Origin: Novosphingobium sp. Leaf2
GTDB taxonomy: Bacteria > Pseudomonadota > Alphaproteobacteria > Sphingomonadales > Sphingomonadaceae
Reading direction: 5' to 3'
Length of the DNA: 64,000 nt
NCBI RefSeq assembly: GCF_001421325.1
Contig: NZ_LMJY01000012.1
Coordinates: 124,001-188,000 of the forward strand
Each line of letters opens with the position of its first letter. Positions within the stretch are counted from its first letter, which is position 1. The position numbers and the translations under genes are program-made. Positions 1 to 9,954 of the stretch are shown here, piece after piece. Under the pieces are notes generated by a model. That model saw only the letters and a list, made by a program, of their open reading frames with translations, did not search any database and had not been told where the DNA came from.

Positions 1-292
1 GGAGGTCGTGACCGACTTGCGCGCCGCACCGGTCAGCGCTGACATACTGCTGCGCGCCCGCCAGCCGATGATCGAGCGGCTGCAGAATGCGCTGAAAGGC
101 AACGGGGGCTGGATGAACCTCACCGCCCGCGCCCAATCGCAGCCCGACCGGATCGCGCGATTCGCAAACGCCCGCGCGCAGCTGTTGGCGATGACCGCCG
201 CCGACGTGCAGCAGGCAGCGCGGCGCTATCTGGCGCCCGACGCGGGGCTCGAAGTGCTGGTGCTGGCAAAGGACGTGCCCGAACCGCGCTGA
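1..292 (+). CDS. M16 (insulinase-like) zinc peptidase, C-terminal end, cut by window edge
   Basis: Only the last 96 or so codons are present; the frame runs in from the left edge without a start. The helical tail, with the pieces LLRARQP, NGGWM and RRYLAP, matches the end of the second M16 domain in alphaproteobacterial insulinase-like peptidases, usually about 950 residues long. The zinc-binding HxxEH site would lie upstream of the window. These enzymes are normally periplasmic or membrane-anchored and degrade small peptides; that is family knowledge, not visible here. The last 67 bases overlap the 3' end of the gene on the other strand. The family call is fairly firm; the exact substrate is unknown. 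Confidence 0.75.
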   Translation, partial: EVVTDLRAAPVSADILLRARQPMIERLQNALKGNGGWMNLTARAQSQPDRIARFANARAQLLAMTAADVQQAARRYLAPDAGLEVLVLAKDVPEPR

Positions 293-966
293 GCGCCCAG
301 CCTTTCCAGCGCGGGGATCAATTCGTCGAAATGATCGATCACCGCCTCTGCGCCCAGGTCCGCGATCGGCTTGTCGTTAAAGCCGAAACTGACCGCCACG
401 CACGGCAGTCCCGCTGCCCTTGCGGCGCGCGTGTCATAGGTGGTGTCGCCAACATAGGCCGCCCTGCCCGCACCGCAGCGCTCCAGCATCAGGTTGAGGA
501 GATCGGGCTGCGGCTTGGCGCGTCCCGGCCCCAGCGTGTCGCCGCCGATCACGGTGACGAAGCGGTCGGTCAAACCCAGCTGGTGGAATATCGCGCGGGC
601 GAATCGCTCCAGCTTGTTGGTGACGACCGCGATCTTCACCCCCCGCGCGGCCAGGCCATTGAGCATCGCTTCGCCGCCCGGATAGAGCCGCGTCTCGACC
701 GCGATATGTGCTTCGTAATAGCCAAGCAGCGCATCATGCAGTTGTTCGAGCCGCGTGTTCTCAACAGGCCCGCCAGTAGCGGCCAGCGCCTTGGCCAGCA
801 TCTTGCGCGCGCCAGCCCCGACGAAATGGCGCACTTCGTCGGTCGAGACGTGTCGCCGCCCTTCCATCGCCAGCGCATGGTTCACCGCGTTGCCAAGGTC
901 GCCCGCGCTGTCGACCAAGGTGCCGTCGAGGTCGAAACCCACAATCTGGAAAGGAAATTCGCTCAT
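226..966 (-). CDS. gph: Phosphoglycolate phosphatase-like HAD hydrolase
   Basis: A 246-residue HAD-superfamily hydrolase. The nucleophile motif FDLDGT is at residues 11-16 (Asp12, Asp14). A KPQPDL lysine motif and a GDTTYD acidic motif follow in the usual order, with an alpha-helical cap between. The likely reaction is hydrolysis of 2-phosphoglycolate, made by ribulose bisphosphate side reactions or DNA 3'-end repair, but the wider family also takes other sugar phosphates. The start at 966 is chosen because homologous sequence begins at MSEFPF. The last 20 or so residues are Ser/Thr/Ala-rich and are encoded antisense to the M16 peptidase end, so they look like a recent extension. Divergent from glmU. 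Confidence 0.85.
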   Translation of the reverse strand: MSEFPFQIVGFDLDGTLVDSAGDLGNAVNHALAMEGRRHVSTDEVRHFVGAGARKMLAKALAATGGPVENTRLEQLHDALLGYYEAHIAVETRLYPGGEAMLNGLAARGVKIAVVTNKLERFARAIFHQLGLTDRFVTVIGGDTLGPGRAKPQPDLLNLMLERCGAGRAAYVGDTTYDTRAARAAGLPCVAVSFGFNDKPIADLGAEAVIDHFDELIPALERLGAQRGSGTSFASTSTSSPASGAR

Positions 967-1025
967 GCGCGAAGCCCTGACCGCTTGTAGTGGAAACCGC
1001 AACACTTTGCTGGCAGGACAACGCC

Positions 1026-2393
1026 ATGACATTGACCGGCTCCCCCCTCGCCACCGTGATCCTCGCCGCCGGCAAGGGCACGCGCATGAAAAGCGACCTG
1101 CACAAGGTGCTGCACCCCATCGCCGGTCGCCCGATGCTGGAACATCTGCTGGCCAGCGCCGCGCAACTGGCCCCGCAGCGGCAGGTGGTGGTCGCCGGGC
1201 ACGGGCGCGAGCAGTTGGAAAAGGCACTGGGCCCGCGCGCCACGATCGCCGTGCAGGACCCCCAGCTTGGCACCGGGCACGCCGTGCAGCAGGCCCAGGG
1301 CGCACTGGCAGGGTTCGATGGCGATGTGCTCATCCTGTATGGCGACGTGCCGTTCGTGCGGCCCGAAACGATGCGCGCCATGATCGAGCGGCTGCATGCG
1401 CCCGATGCCCCGGCGGTGGTCGTGCTCGGCTTTCAGCCTGCCGAGCCGCTGCAATACGGCCGCGTCCTGGCGCATGACGACGGGCGGATCGCGATGATGG
1501 TCGAATATAAGGACGCTACCGAGGAACAGCGCGCCTGCCGCTTGTGCAATTCCGGCCTGATGGCGGTAAAATCGGCGGACCTGTTCGACCTGCTGGGCAA
1601 AGTAGGCAACGAAAACGCGCAAGGCGAATACTACCTGGTGGACATCGTCAACATCGCCACGCTGGAAGGGCGCGCCTGCGCGGTCATCGTGACCGACGAT
1701 GCGGACGAGGTTGGCGGCATCAACAGCCGGGGCGAACTGGCAGAAGCCGAAGGCCGTTGGCAGGCGCGCCGCCGCATCGCCGCAATGGCCGAAGGCGCCA
1801 CGCTGATCGCGCCAGAGACCGTGTTTTTCGCCTGGGATACGCAACTGGGCGGCGACGTGACGATCGAGCCCAACGTGGTGTTCGGCCCCGGTGTCACCGT
1901 GGCGGACAGCGTGGTGATCCATGCCTTCTCGCACCTGGAAGGCGCAACGCTGGAGAGCGGCGTCTCGGTCGGGCCGTTCGCGCGGTTGCGGCCCGGCGCG
2001 GTGCTCAAGGCCAATTCGAAGGTTGGCAACTTCGTCGAGATCAAGAACGCAGTCCTGGGCGAAGGCGCAAAGTCCAGCCACCTGACGTATCTGGGCGATG
2101 CCGAAGTGGGCGCTGGCGCGAACATCGGTGCGGGCACCATCACCTGCAATTACGATGGGTATTTCAAGCACCAGACGGTAATCGGCCCACGCGCCTTCAT
2201 CGGTTCCAACAGCGCGCTTGTGGCCCCCGTAAAAATCGGCGCGGATGCGATCGTGGCGGCGGGCAGCACGGTCACGCGCGATGTCGCCGATGGCGAACTG
2301 CGGCTGGTGCGCGGCGAACAGCTGGTCAAGCCCGGCTGGGCCGACCGCTTCCACGATGCGATGAAGAAAAAGAAAGCCGAAAAAGCCGGCTGA
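1026..2393 (+). CDS. glmU: Bifunctional UDP-GlcNAc pyrophosphorylase / glucosamine-1-phosphate acetyltransferase
   Basis: 455 residues, normal for GlmU. The N-terminal uridylyltransferase half carries the nucleotide loop LAAGKGTRM at residues 13-21. The C-terminal half is a left-handed beta-helix of hexapeptide repeats ending in a Lys-rich tail. The enzyme acetylates glucosamine-1-phosphate and then joins it to UTP, giving cytoplasmic UDP-GlcNAc for peptidoglycan and lipid A. The usual LPKVLH after the loop reads LHKVLH here. The ATG at 1026 is preferred over an upstream in-frame ATG at 990 because the family begins just before the loop. glmS, the previous step of the pathway, follows about 1.2 kb downstream with one reverse-strand gene between. 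Confidence 0.96.
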   Translation: MTLTGSPLATVILAAGKGTRMKSDLHKVLHPIAGRPMLEHLLASAAQLAPQRQVVVAGHGREQLEKALGPRATIAVQDPQLGTGHAVQQAQGALAGFDGDVLILYGDVPFVRPETMRAMIERLHAPDAPAVVVLGFQPAEPLQYGRVLAHDDGRIAMMVEYKDATEEQRACRLCNSGLMAVKSADLFDLLGKVGNENAQGEYYLVDIVNIATLEGRACAVIVTDDADEVGGINSRGELAEAEGRWQARRRIAAMAEGATLIAPETVFFAWDTQLGGDVTIEPNVVFGPGVTVADSVVIHAFSHLEGATLESGVSVGPFARLRPGAVLKANSKVGNFVEIKNAVLGEGAKSSHLTYLGDAEVGAGANIGAGTITCNYDGYFKHQTVIGPRAFIGSNSALVAPVKIGADAIVAAGSTVTRDVADGELRLVRGEQLVKPGWADRFHDAMKKKKAEKAG

Positions 2394-2416
2394 GTCGGTA
2401 GCGCAGGCGGATGTTC

Positions 2417-2452
2417 GGGCGCGGTCGGTATCCAAACCGCTCCGCCCCTTTT
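2417..2452 (+). terminator. Probable intrinsic terminator after glmU
   Basis: GGGCG (2417-2421) pairs with CGCCC (2443-2447) and CGGT (2422-2425) with ACCG (2436-2439), with a three-base bulge on one side. The stem is followed by CTTTT. It sits 24 bases after the glmU stop and just before the stop of the convergent TPR gene. Confidence 0.5.
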
Positions 2453-2455
2453 GCG

Positions 2456-3181
2456 TTAAGACCCGATCGCTTCCCGGCGCGCGATATTACCCAGTTCCGC
2501 GCGGGCGATCTCGCTGGCAGGGTCGTATTGCAGGGACTGGTTCAGTAGCTTGGCGGCCTCGTCGTACTGCCCCATCTGGCCTTTGGTGAAGCCCATGCCA
2601 CGCAGCGCCCGCGCCGCCACTTTGGCGTCCGGTCCGGTGGGGGACTTGTCGACGATCGACCAGGCATGCGCGAACTCGGCATAGCTTTCCGCCCAGGCGC
2701 GGCGCGCCTTGAACAGCTCGGCGTACTCGTTGGCGAAGTGGGCATTGCCCGGTGCCATGCGCGTTGCCGCCCGCAATTCAGCTTCGGCAAGATCGCCCCG
2801 GCCCATATCGATGAGCGCATACCCTTTGCCGAAATGCGCATCGCATACCGCCGGATCAAGAAGCGCCGCGCCTGCGCCCGTTTGCGCGCACAGCCGTGGC
2901 CGCGCATCGCCGGCCAGCTGCCGGTCGGCATCCGCAATCACCTTGTCGAACAGCTTCACCGCGCGCGCCTGCTGGCCCTGCCGGATCAGGTCAAAGCCCT
3001 GATCGACCTGCGACTTCGCATCGAGCCTGGACACCGGCGTTGCGCTGTTGTCGAACGCACCGACCACCAGCGCGGCAGGCGGGATAATATGGGCAGTACC
3101 GTCAGTCCGGGCATGCGCGGCGCCGGCCACGCACATCGCCAGGATTCCGGCCAGTCCACCAAACGCAACTTGGGCGCGCAT
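2456..3181 (-). CDS. Exported tetratricopeptide-repeat protein
   Basis: 241 residues. A cleavable signal peptide is likely: hydrophobic residues 6-20, then AGAAHA around residue 24. After an 80-residue spacer come TPR-like helix pairs, seen as GKGYALIDMGRGDLAEAE, then a run around FAHAW, and a final repeat with AAKLLNQSLQYDP. This architecture fits a periplasmic scaffolding protein, but nothing fixes the partner. An AG-rich stretch lies 8-17 bases upstream of the ATG. It converges on glmU. Function unknown. Confidence 0.75.
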   Translation of the reverse strand: MRAQVAFGGLAGILAMCVAGAAHARTDGTAHIIPPAALVVGAFDNSATPVSRLDAKSQVDQGFDLIRQGQQARAVKLFDKVIADADRQLAGDARPRLCAQTGAGAALLDPAVCDAHFGKGYALIDMGRGDLAEAELRAATRMAPGNAHFANEYAELFKARRAWAESYAEFAHAWSIVDKSPTGPDAKVAARALRGMGFTKGQMGQYDEAAKLLNQSLQYDPASEIARAELGNIARREAIGS

Positions 3182-3568
3182 CGGTCAATTTCCTCTCCCA
3201 AAACACCGATGCTGCGTCGGTCTGTGCCTGGCTGCATAATCGAGCCATCGTCAGTCGGTGTTTGTTGAAAGGTCAGAATATCCGGTAATGGTGATTTGGC
3301 AAGTCATCCCCACCAAACTGCCAAGCGCTTCATGCCTTGCGCCGAATGACAGCGATGTAATGTGGGGGAAAGAGCCCGTTCATCGCCACCAGGGCATAGC
3401 GAAAATCATGATCGCCCCAACCCTGAAACCTCCGCGCGGCTCCGCCCCTTGATCATCGTCGGCGCGCACGTACATGGGCGCGATAAGTCTTACACGAAAT
3501 CCCAACGTTTTGCCGGCAAGCATCCCGGCGTCCTGATCCAAACTCTCTCCAGCTAAGGCATACCTACT
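3182..3568. other. 387-base intergenic region between divergent TPR gene and glmS
   Basis: No convincing gene, RNA or strong inverted repeat is visible. It must contain the promoters of both flanking genes. AAGG at 3554-3557 is a modest ribosome site for glmS. The middle part (about 3280-3420) is less GC-rich than the coding DNA around it. I could not find sequence features of a glmS ribozyme, which is a Firmicutes element. Confidence 0.4.
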
Positions 3569-5392
<1,824 letters not shown>

Positions 5393-5400
5393 CGCCTGAG

Positions 5401-5452
5401 ACCGGGTGCCCCGCCAGAATAGCATCGAATGCTATTCGAACGGCCACCCGGT
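5401..5452. repeat. Nested perfect inverted repeats after glmS
   Basis: The outer arms ACCGGGTG (5401-5408) and CACCCGGT (5445-5452) are perfectly complementary. Inside them GAATAGCAT (5417-5425) pairs perfectly with ATGCTATTC (5429-5437) around a CGA loop. A competing smaller palindrome CGAAT/ATTCG lies at 5426-5438. The outer arms begin 8 bases after the glmS stop, so this could end glmS transcription or protect its mRNA 3' end, although no T-tract follows. Confidence 0.6.
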
Positions 5453-5608
5453 GCGAATGGGAGCACTGGCCGACGGCTCCTGCCGATGGCCGGCAAGCCA
5501 TGCGGCGCGCGCTTGCGAATTGCGATAGGGGTTGGCCGATGCGGGCAGTCCAGCGCGCGCAGCTTTCACACCCCACAGATGAGCCTGCTGGTCGGTGATC
5601 ACGAAAAT

Positions 5609-5633
5609 CTCGCAAAATACGTATGTTTGCGAG
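5609..5633. repeat. Perfect 8-bp inverted repeat with palindromic loop
   Basis: CTCGCAAA (5609-5616) and TTTGCGAG (5626-5633) are perfect complements. The 9-base centre contains the palindrome ATACGTAT. It could be an operator or an RNA hairpin; no adjacent gene reads from it in an obvious way. Confidence 0.45.
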
Positions 5634-5797
5634 GTTAATGCCGAAACGGCGAGGTGGTGCGTGGCCTATCGGCGAGTAGAGCAAGGATCGCGACGAACCG
5701 CAGAAAACTGTTATATTTTCGTAATCGAGACAGTCAGAGACTGCGATCAGCCACTATCTGATTGGTTAATTGCAGACCTGACGTCGCCTGCGGGTGG

Positions 5798-6475
5798 TCA
5801 GGCGTCCACCAGCCCGCGGATGGCGCTTTCGAACAGGCCCCGGCCGTCCGTGCCACCGTGCGTGTTTTCGATCGCGCGCTCGGGGTGGGGCATCATGCCC
5901 AGCACATTGCCCGCGTCGTTGAGCAGCCCTGCAATAGACCGCGCTGATCCGTTGACCGGTTCAGCATACCGAAACGCAACCCGACCCTCGCCCTCAAGCC
6001 GGTCCAGCGTGGCCTCGTCGGCGAAGTAATTGCCATCGTGATGGGCGACTGGCACGCGGATCACCTGCCCCGCCTCGTAAGCGCAGGTGAATAGCGACTG
6101 CGCGTTCTCAACCTTCAGGGCCACTTCCCGGCACACGAAGTTCAACCCGGCATTGCGCAGCAGCGCGCCGGGCAGGAGGCCGCTTTCGGTCAGCACCTGA
6201 AACCCGTTGCACACGCCCAGCACCGGCACGCCGCGATGGGCTGCCGCGATCACCGCCTGCATGATGGGGGAACGCGATGCGATAGCCCCGCAGCGCAGGT
6301 AATCGCCATAGGAAAAGCCGCCGGGCACGGCGATGAAGTCCAGTCCCTCGGGAAGCGCTGTATCCCCATGCCACACGCGGTGCGGCGCGGTGCCCGATAC
6401 TGTCTCCAGCGCCACCGCCATGTCGCGGTCGCAGTTCGAGCCCGGAAAGGTGATGACGGCGGAGGTAAAGGCCAT
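5798..6475 (-). CDS. purQ: Phosphoribosylformylglycinamidine synthase subunit PurQ
   Basis: 225 residues, a class I glutamine amidotransferase. The nucleophile Cys89 lies in GVCNGFQ, and the His and Glu of the triad are in [10 protein letters not shown] near the C-terminus. It supplies ammonia to the PurL-PurS complex, which converts FGAR to FGAM in cytoplasmic purine synthesis. Its ATG overlaps the purS stop by one base (TGATG), so the two are translationally coupled. purL is not in the window. Confidence 0.97.
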   Translation of the reverse strand: MAFTSAVITFPGSNCDRDMAVALETVSGTAPHRVWHGDTALPEGLDFIAVPGGFSYGDYLRCGAIASRSPIMQAVIAAAHRGVPVLGVCNGFQVLTESGLLPGALLRNAGLNFVCREVALKVENAQSLFTCAYEAGQVIRVPVAHHDGNYFADEATLDRLEGEGRVAFRYAEPVNGSARSIAGLLNDAGNVLGMMPHPERAIENTHGGTDGRGLFESAIRGLVDA

Positions 6476-6711
6476 CAGGCGGCCACCTTCTCAATACGGT
6501 AGTTTTCGATCACCATGTTGGCGAGCAGCTTGCGGCACATATCGTCCAGCGCGGCGTCGGTGACGGTGTTCGCCACGTCAAGCTCGAACAGGCGCCCTGC
6601 CCGCACGTCGTTGACGCCGGCAAAGCCCAGCCCTTCGAGCGAATGGTGGATCGCCCTACCTTGCGGATCGAGGACGCCGGGCTTGAGGCTGACGTGGACG
6701 CGGACTTTCAT
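6475..6711 (-). CDS. purS: Phosphoribosylformylglycinamidine synthase subunit PurS
   Basis: 78 residues, the standard length of PurS. The N-terminal [17 protein letters not shown] is diagnostic, as is the C-terminal [13 protein letters not shown]. PurS bridges PurQ and the small form of PurL. It is the first of the coupled purS-purQ pair; 82 bases separate its start from the end of the upstream DUF2794 gene, so it may have its own promoter. Confidence 0.95.
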   Translation of the reverse strand: MKVRVHVSLKPGVLDPQGRAIHHSLEGLGFAGVNDVRAGRLFELDVANTVTDAALDDMCRKLLANMVIENYRIEKVAA

Positions 6712-6793
6712 CGGGCGGGCCTTTCGCTATCGGCGAGCGGATTCGTTGCCCCGCGCCTATGGCGTCTGTCACCGTGCGGGGCAAGTCGCACGC

Positions 6794-7168
6794 TCAGTCT
6801 TCCACCACCTTCATCAGCTTGCGCTCCAGCGGACTGAGGACGTTGGACAAGTCATGCCCGCGCCGCAGCACCTGACCGACCTCGCCGAACAGCGTCCACA
6901 TGCCCTGCTTGCCGCGCAGCGCGGGACGCTTTTCAATGCGGGCCTGTGGCCGTTCGGCAGCGCGGCGAAATGCGCAGAAACTGGCAGCATCGCGCGCGAA
7001 ATCCATCGCATAATCCCGCCACAGGCCAGCGGCGACCATCCGGCCATACAAATCCAGGATGCGCTGCAGTTCCAGCCGGTCGAACCCGACCTGCTGCGGC
7101 TTCGTACCACCGGGAAAGGCAATGACACTGCCGCCCTGCACCACGCTGCCGTGCGACCCGCCCGCCAT
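6794..7168 (-). CDS. DUF2794 family protein
   Basis: 124 residues. The core pattern FDRLELQRILDLYGRMVAAG, then WRDYAMDF and a basic RIEKRPAL stretch, matches DUF2794, a small soluble family that I know mainly from Alphaproteobacteria and whose function has not been established. The ATG at 7168 is preferred to a TTG at 7177 because an AAGGG lies about 13 bases before the ATG and only 3 before the TTG. It follows cysE by 5 bases, so the two are probably cotranscribed. Confidence 0.8.
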   Translation of the reverse strand: MAGGSHGSVVQGGSVIAFPGGTKPQQVGFDRLELQRILDLYGRMVAAGLWRDYAMDFARDAASFCAFRRAAERPQARIEKRPALRGKQGMWTLFGEVGQVLRRGHDLSNVLSPLERKLMKVVED

Positions 7169-7173
7169 GCGGC

Positions 7174-7890
7174 TCAAAGACCCTTGACGACCGGTTCGCT
7201 ATCCCGAACCGGCTGATCGAGTTGGGCCCTGAGCGCAGCGATCTCCGCCCGCAGCAGCGCCACTTCGTCCTCAAGCTGGTCGAACCGCTGCACGCCCTTG
7301 GCAGCGCCGCCCGGCTCGCACGGCTCTTGGCAGGGCGTGCCGTATGGCATGAATTCGCGGGCCCAGGTTTCCGCCTTCACCAGCGTGGAGCGGGCTTTGA
7401 CGCCGATCATCGTGGCACCTTCGGGCACATCTTCCGTAACGACGGCGCTGGCACCGATCCGCGCCCGTCGCCCTACGGTGACAGGGCCGATGATCTGCGC
7501 GCCGGAGCCGACGATCACGTTGTCCAGCAAAGTGGGATGGCGTTTGCCGCCCACGCCGTTGGTAGGGTTCGATCCGCCCAGCGTCACACACTGATAGATC
7601 GTCACATTGTCACCGATGTCCGCAGTTTCGCCGATGACGCTGAAGCCGTGGTCGATAAACAAGTTCCGGCCGATCGTTGCGCCGGGGTGGATGTCTATGC
7701 CGGTCAGGAAGCGGGACAAGTGATTGACCATCCGCGCGAGCAGGAACAGGTCGGCGCGGAACAGGGCGTGGGCAAGGCGATGCCAAAACACCGCCCACAC
7801 GCCGGGGTAAAGCAGGACCTCCCAGCGCGAGCGCGGCGCGGGATCGCGTGCGACGATGGAGTCCAAATAGCGGACAAGATTACCCAGCAT
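7174..7890 (-). CDS. cysE: Serine O-acetyltransferase
   Basis: 238 residues. A left-handed beta-helix carries the SAT signature: GIDIHPGATIG, a catalytic DHG, VIGETADIG and YQCVTLGG. It acetylates L-serine with acetyl-CoA to give O-acetylserine, the carbon skeleton for cysteine. The N-terminal part is short, like the EpsC/CysE type of many Gram-positives and Alphaproteobacteria rather than the longer E. coli enzyme. The C-terminal 40 residues form a probable coiled coil (FDQLEDEVALLRAEIAALRA), an extension that may mediate oligomer contacts or replace the usual peptide tail that docks to cysteine synthase. Confidence 0.93.
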   Translation of the reverse strand: MLGNLVRYLDSIVARDPAPRSRWEVLLYPGVWAVFWHRLAHALFRADLFLLARMVNHLSRFLTGIDIHPGATIGRNLFIDHGFSVIGETADIGDNVTIYQCVTLGGSNPTNGVGGKRHPTLLDNVIVGSGAQIIGPVTVGRRARIGASAVVTEDVPEGATMIGVKARSTLVKAETWAREFMPYGTPCQEPCEPGGAAKGVQRFDQLEDEVALLRAEIAALRAQLDQPVRDSEPVVKGL

Positions 7891-7946
7891 GCGGTGAACT
7901 TTCCATCAATCGCGCAATTTTGCAACTGTCATGCGTCACTACGCCT

Positions 7947-8591
7947 TCACGATAATGTCCCGGACCCGGGTTTTGTTTCATCCAGGGCATCACGCAATAT
8001 ACTCAAGGTAGGCGCGGATTTCCGCTCAAGACTGAGACGGTCGATCGCGGCGACCAGATTTTCCACGCCCACATGGCTACGCTCGCACCGTCCCGCAAGG
8101 TATCGCTGGGCCGAAGGATCGAGCGCCAGCGCGCGCATCTGGGCGTGCACCTCGATCAGGTCCGCCAGCATCTCGTCGTCAGGCGCGCCGATGGTGAGCG
8201 GCAATGCCGCCCCCAGCCGCGACGCCAGATCGGGCAACGCCACGTGCCAATGCGCCGCATCGTCCGTCGCTTCCGCACCGGCCGCGCCGAACGGACGATC
8301 GCTGACGATCAGCAGCGCACGGCCGGTTTCCTGCGCCCGGTTCCAGCGGTGGAACAGCTCGTCCTCTGGCAAGTGCCACGCATCGTCGATCGTATCGCCA
8401 GCGCCCGTCTCGACGAACCAGCGCGCCAGCAGTGACTTGCCCGACCGGGCGGGGCCGGACAGGATCGCGGTGTGAAACGGCCACCGGTCAGGCTCCAGCA
8501 ACGCGTCGATCGCGGCGGCATTGGCATTGCCCACCACGATGCGCGGCGCCTGGTCGCTCGCCGGGGACAGCGGAAGGGCGATCTGCCGCAT
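7947..8591 (-). CDS. hdaA: DnaA-related replication regulator HdaA
   Basis: 214 residues, a reduced DnaA-like AAA+ protein. The first residues MRQIALPL contain a QxxLPL-type beta-clamp binding motif, followed by a Walker A loop GPARSGKS (residues 46-53). The Walker B region (ALLIVSD) and a sensor/lid region (IEVHAQMRALALDPSAQRYLA) follow. With the clamp, Hda proteins stimulate ATP hydrolysis by DnaA after initiation and so prevent re-initiation. It follows the DUF2066 gene by 16 bases on the same strand and is probably cotranscribed with it. The start at 8591 is fixed by the clamp motif. Confidence 0.85.
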   Translation of the reverse strand: MRQIALPLSPASDQAPRIVVGNANAAAIDALLEPDRWPFHTAILSGPARSGKSLLARWFVETGAGDTIDDAWHLPEDELFHRWNRAQETGRALLIVSDRPFGAAGAEATDDAAHWHVALPDLASRLGAALPLTIGAPDDEMLADLIEVHAQMRALALDPSAQRYLAGRCERSHVGVENLVAAIDRLSLERKSAPTLSILRDALDETKPGSGTLS

Positions 8592-8607
8592 CGCTATAAA
8601 AGGACGG

Positions 8608-9885
8608 TTAGCGGCTGATGCGCAGCGACGCGCCGCCGCCGGTAACTTTCCAGCCCTGCGCGCGCAACGTCGCCGCAATCCGCTCCGCCCCGCCGACAGC
8701 GGTAACGCGCATGACCGATGTGCCGCCGATCGCCAGGCTGACCGTGGCCGCGCCCTGCACGCCCGGCACGCCGCGCACCGCAGCCATGGCTGCGTCTACC
8801 GCCGCCGCATCGGGCGTGGCGAACTGCACCGACACCGCTTCCGAAGGCACGCCGGTTACATCCTCGGCGCGGATCGTCGGCGCCGCCTCGGGCGCGATGG
8901 CCCCCGGATTGTCGCCCGGCTTGGGCATCAGCTTTTCGCGCAGTTCGGCAAACGCGCGGTCCAGCGCTTCGCCGCCCGCGTTGATCGTGGGATCGGGGCG
9001 CAACTGGCCTTGCGCCAGCGCATCGCGATACAGCCCGTCGATCCGCACCACCGCCTGGTCCATCATGCGCGGCAGGTCCTGCTCGCCGGCAGCGTCCATC
9101 GTGAAGCTGCCAAGGAACGTATCGTCCGGGCCGTAGCGCGCGGTGAAGGTGCCTTTGATGGGGCCGCCGGGCCATTGCCGCTCAAGCCGGGCGACAGGGA
9201 TCACCACGTCCGATGCGTTGAACTGGCCCAGCACCGTGCGCCACCACAAGCGACTGCGGCGCGTGGCCTGCCCGGCGTTGAGGATCAGCGATTCGCCGCC
9301 CGATCCGGTGGGCCGCACGTAATCGACCGGGCTGGCGGATGCCTGAAACTCCGCCCAGGCACGCTGCCACGGCCCGCGCACTTCGAAAACCTGCCGCACC
9401 CCGCCCGATTGCAGTACCGGGATCAGCAGCAGCGGCGCCGAACGTGGGCCGGTGCCGGCACCTGCACCCACGTATTGCCCGGCTTTTGCCTTGTCGAAGA
9501 TAACGCCCAGCGTCGCAATATAGCGTTTCGGGCCGACCTGTTCGTGGCCGATCACCACCGAAGTGACCATGGCATCGATCGATTCGATCGGCATATCCGG
9601 CCCGCCGACCTTCTTCCACGCTTCCTTTTCGGCCTGTTTCCAGCCTTCGAGGCGGGCGTCCGCCCCGGTCTTCGCCGTTACGTCAACAGTGATGCCGTTG
9701 ACCTGGATGTCCTGAGAATTGGCCAGCGGGGCGATGCCGCGGTCGCCTTCCACCTGCGCATAAAGCTGCACCGCGCCGATCGCGCCGACCGCCAGCACAG
9801 CTGCGCCCCCCCACCACAGAGCAGCCTTTCCGGCCGGGCCCATGCGGGCGAGCCGCGGGATTTTCGGGGAGATTGTGAACGCCAT
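8608..9885 (-). CDS. DUF2066-type membrane-anchored protein
   Basis: 425 residues. One membrane segment near residues 20-42 (ALWWGGAAVLAVGAIGAV) anchors a large, probably periplasmic part. The region with ARLEGWKQAEKEAWKKVGG, then residues around FEVRGPWQRAW, resembles DUF2066 proteins, usually found next to hda genes, as here. The remaining C-terminal 130 residues are Pro/Ala-rich with a repeated VPGVQGAATVSLAIGG type beta unit. No catalytic motif is visible; function is unknown. The start at 9885 precedes the membrane segment, and the gene is divergent from purM with 69 bases between. Confidence 0.7.
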   Translation of the reverse strand: MAFTISPKIPRLARMGPAGKAALWWGGAAVLAVGAIGAVQLYAQVEGDRGIAPLANSQDIQVNGITVDVTAKTGADARLEGWKQAEKEAWKKVGGPDMPIESIDAMVTSVVIGHEQVGPKRYIATLGVIFDKAKAGQYVGAGAGTGPRSAPLLLIPVLQSGGVRQVFEVRGPWQRAWAEFQASASPVDYVRPTGSGGESLILNAGQATRRSRLWWRTVLGQFNASDVVIPVARLERQWPGGPIKGTFTARYGPDDTFLGSFTMDAAGEQDLPRMMDQAVVRIDGLYRDALAQGQLRPDPTINAGGEALDRAFAELREKLMPKPGDNPGAIAPEAAPTIRAEDVTGVPSEAVSVQFATPDAAAVDAAMAAVRGVPGVQGAATVSLAIGGTSVMRVTAVGGAERIAATLRAQGWKVTGGGASLRISR

Positions 9886-9954
9886 TGGTGAAACCGCCGG
9901 CCTTTTGCCCAAACGGGAATGGAAATCCAAGCCACAAAGCGCTAGGCGCGCGCA

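Larger units (their letters stand above)
5393..5797. other. 405-base intergenic region between convergent glmS and purQ
   Basis: This is unusually long for a convergent junction in this compact DNA. It contains two perfect inverted repeats (listed separately) and a less GC-rich stretch near 5700-5770. Short open frames exist but none has a ribosome site or family resemblance. A small RNA or a decayed gene are both possible; neither is shown by the sequence alone. Confidence 0.5.

Noticed and set aside
963..2435. A 490-codon open frame opposite glmU
   Set aside because: It is antisense to an obvious glmU, has the His/Arg/Gln-rich composition of mirrored GC-rich codons, and matches no family. 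Similar mirror frames at 3380-4735, 22010-23536, 27150-28670, 34754-36217 and 46025-47440 were dropped for the same reason.
3182..3568. glmS ribozyme or another riboswitch before glmS
   Set aside because: No recognisable core; the ribozyme is known from Firmicutes and relatives, not Alphaproteobacteria.
5595..6029. A forward open frame across the gap and purQ end
   Set aside because: It has no ribosome site, runs antisense into purQ and resembles nothing.
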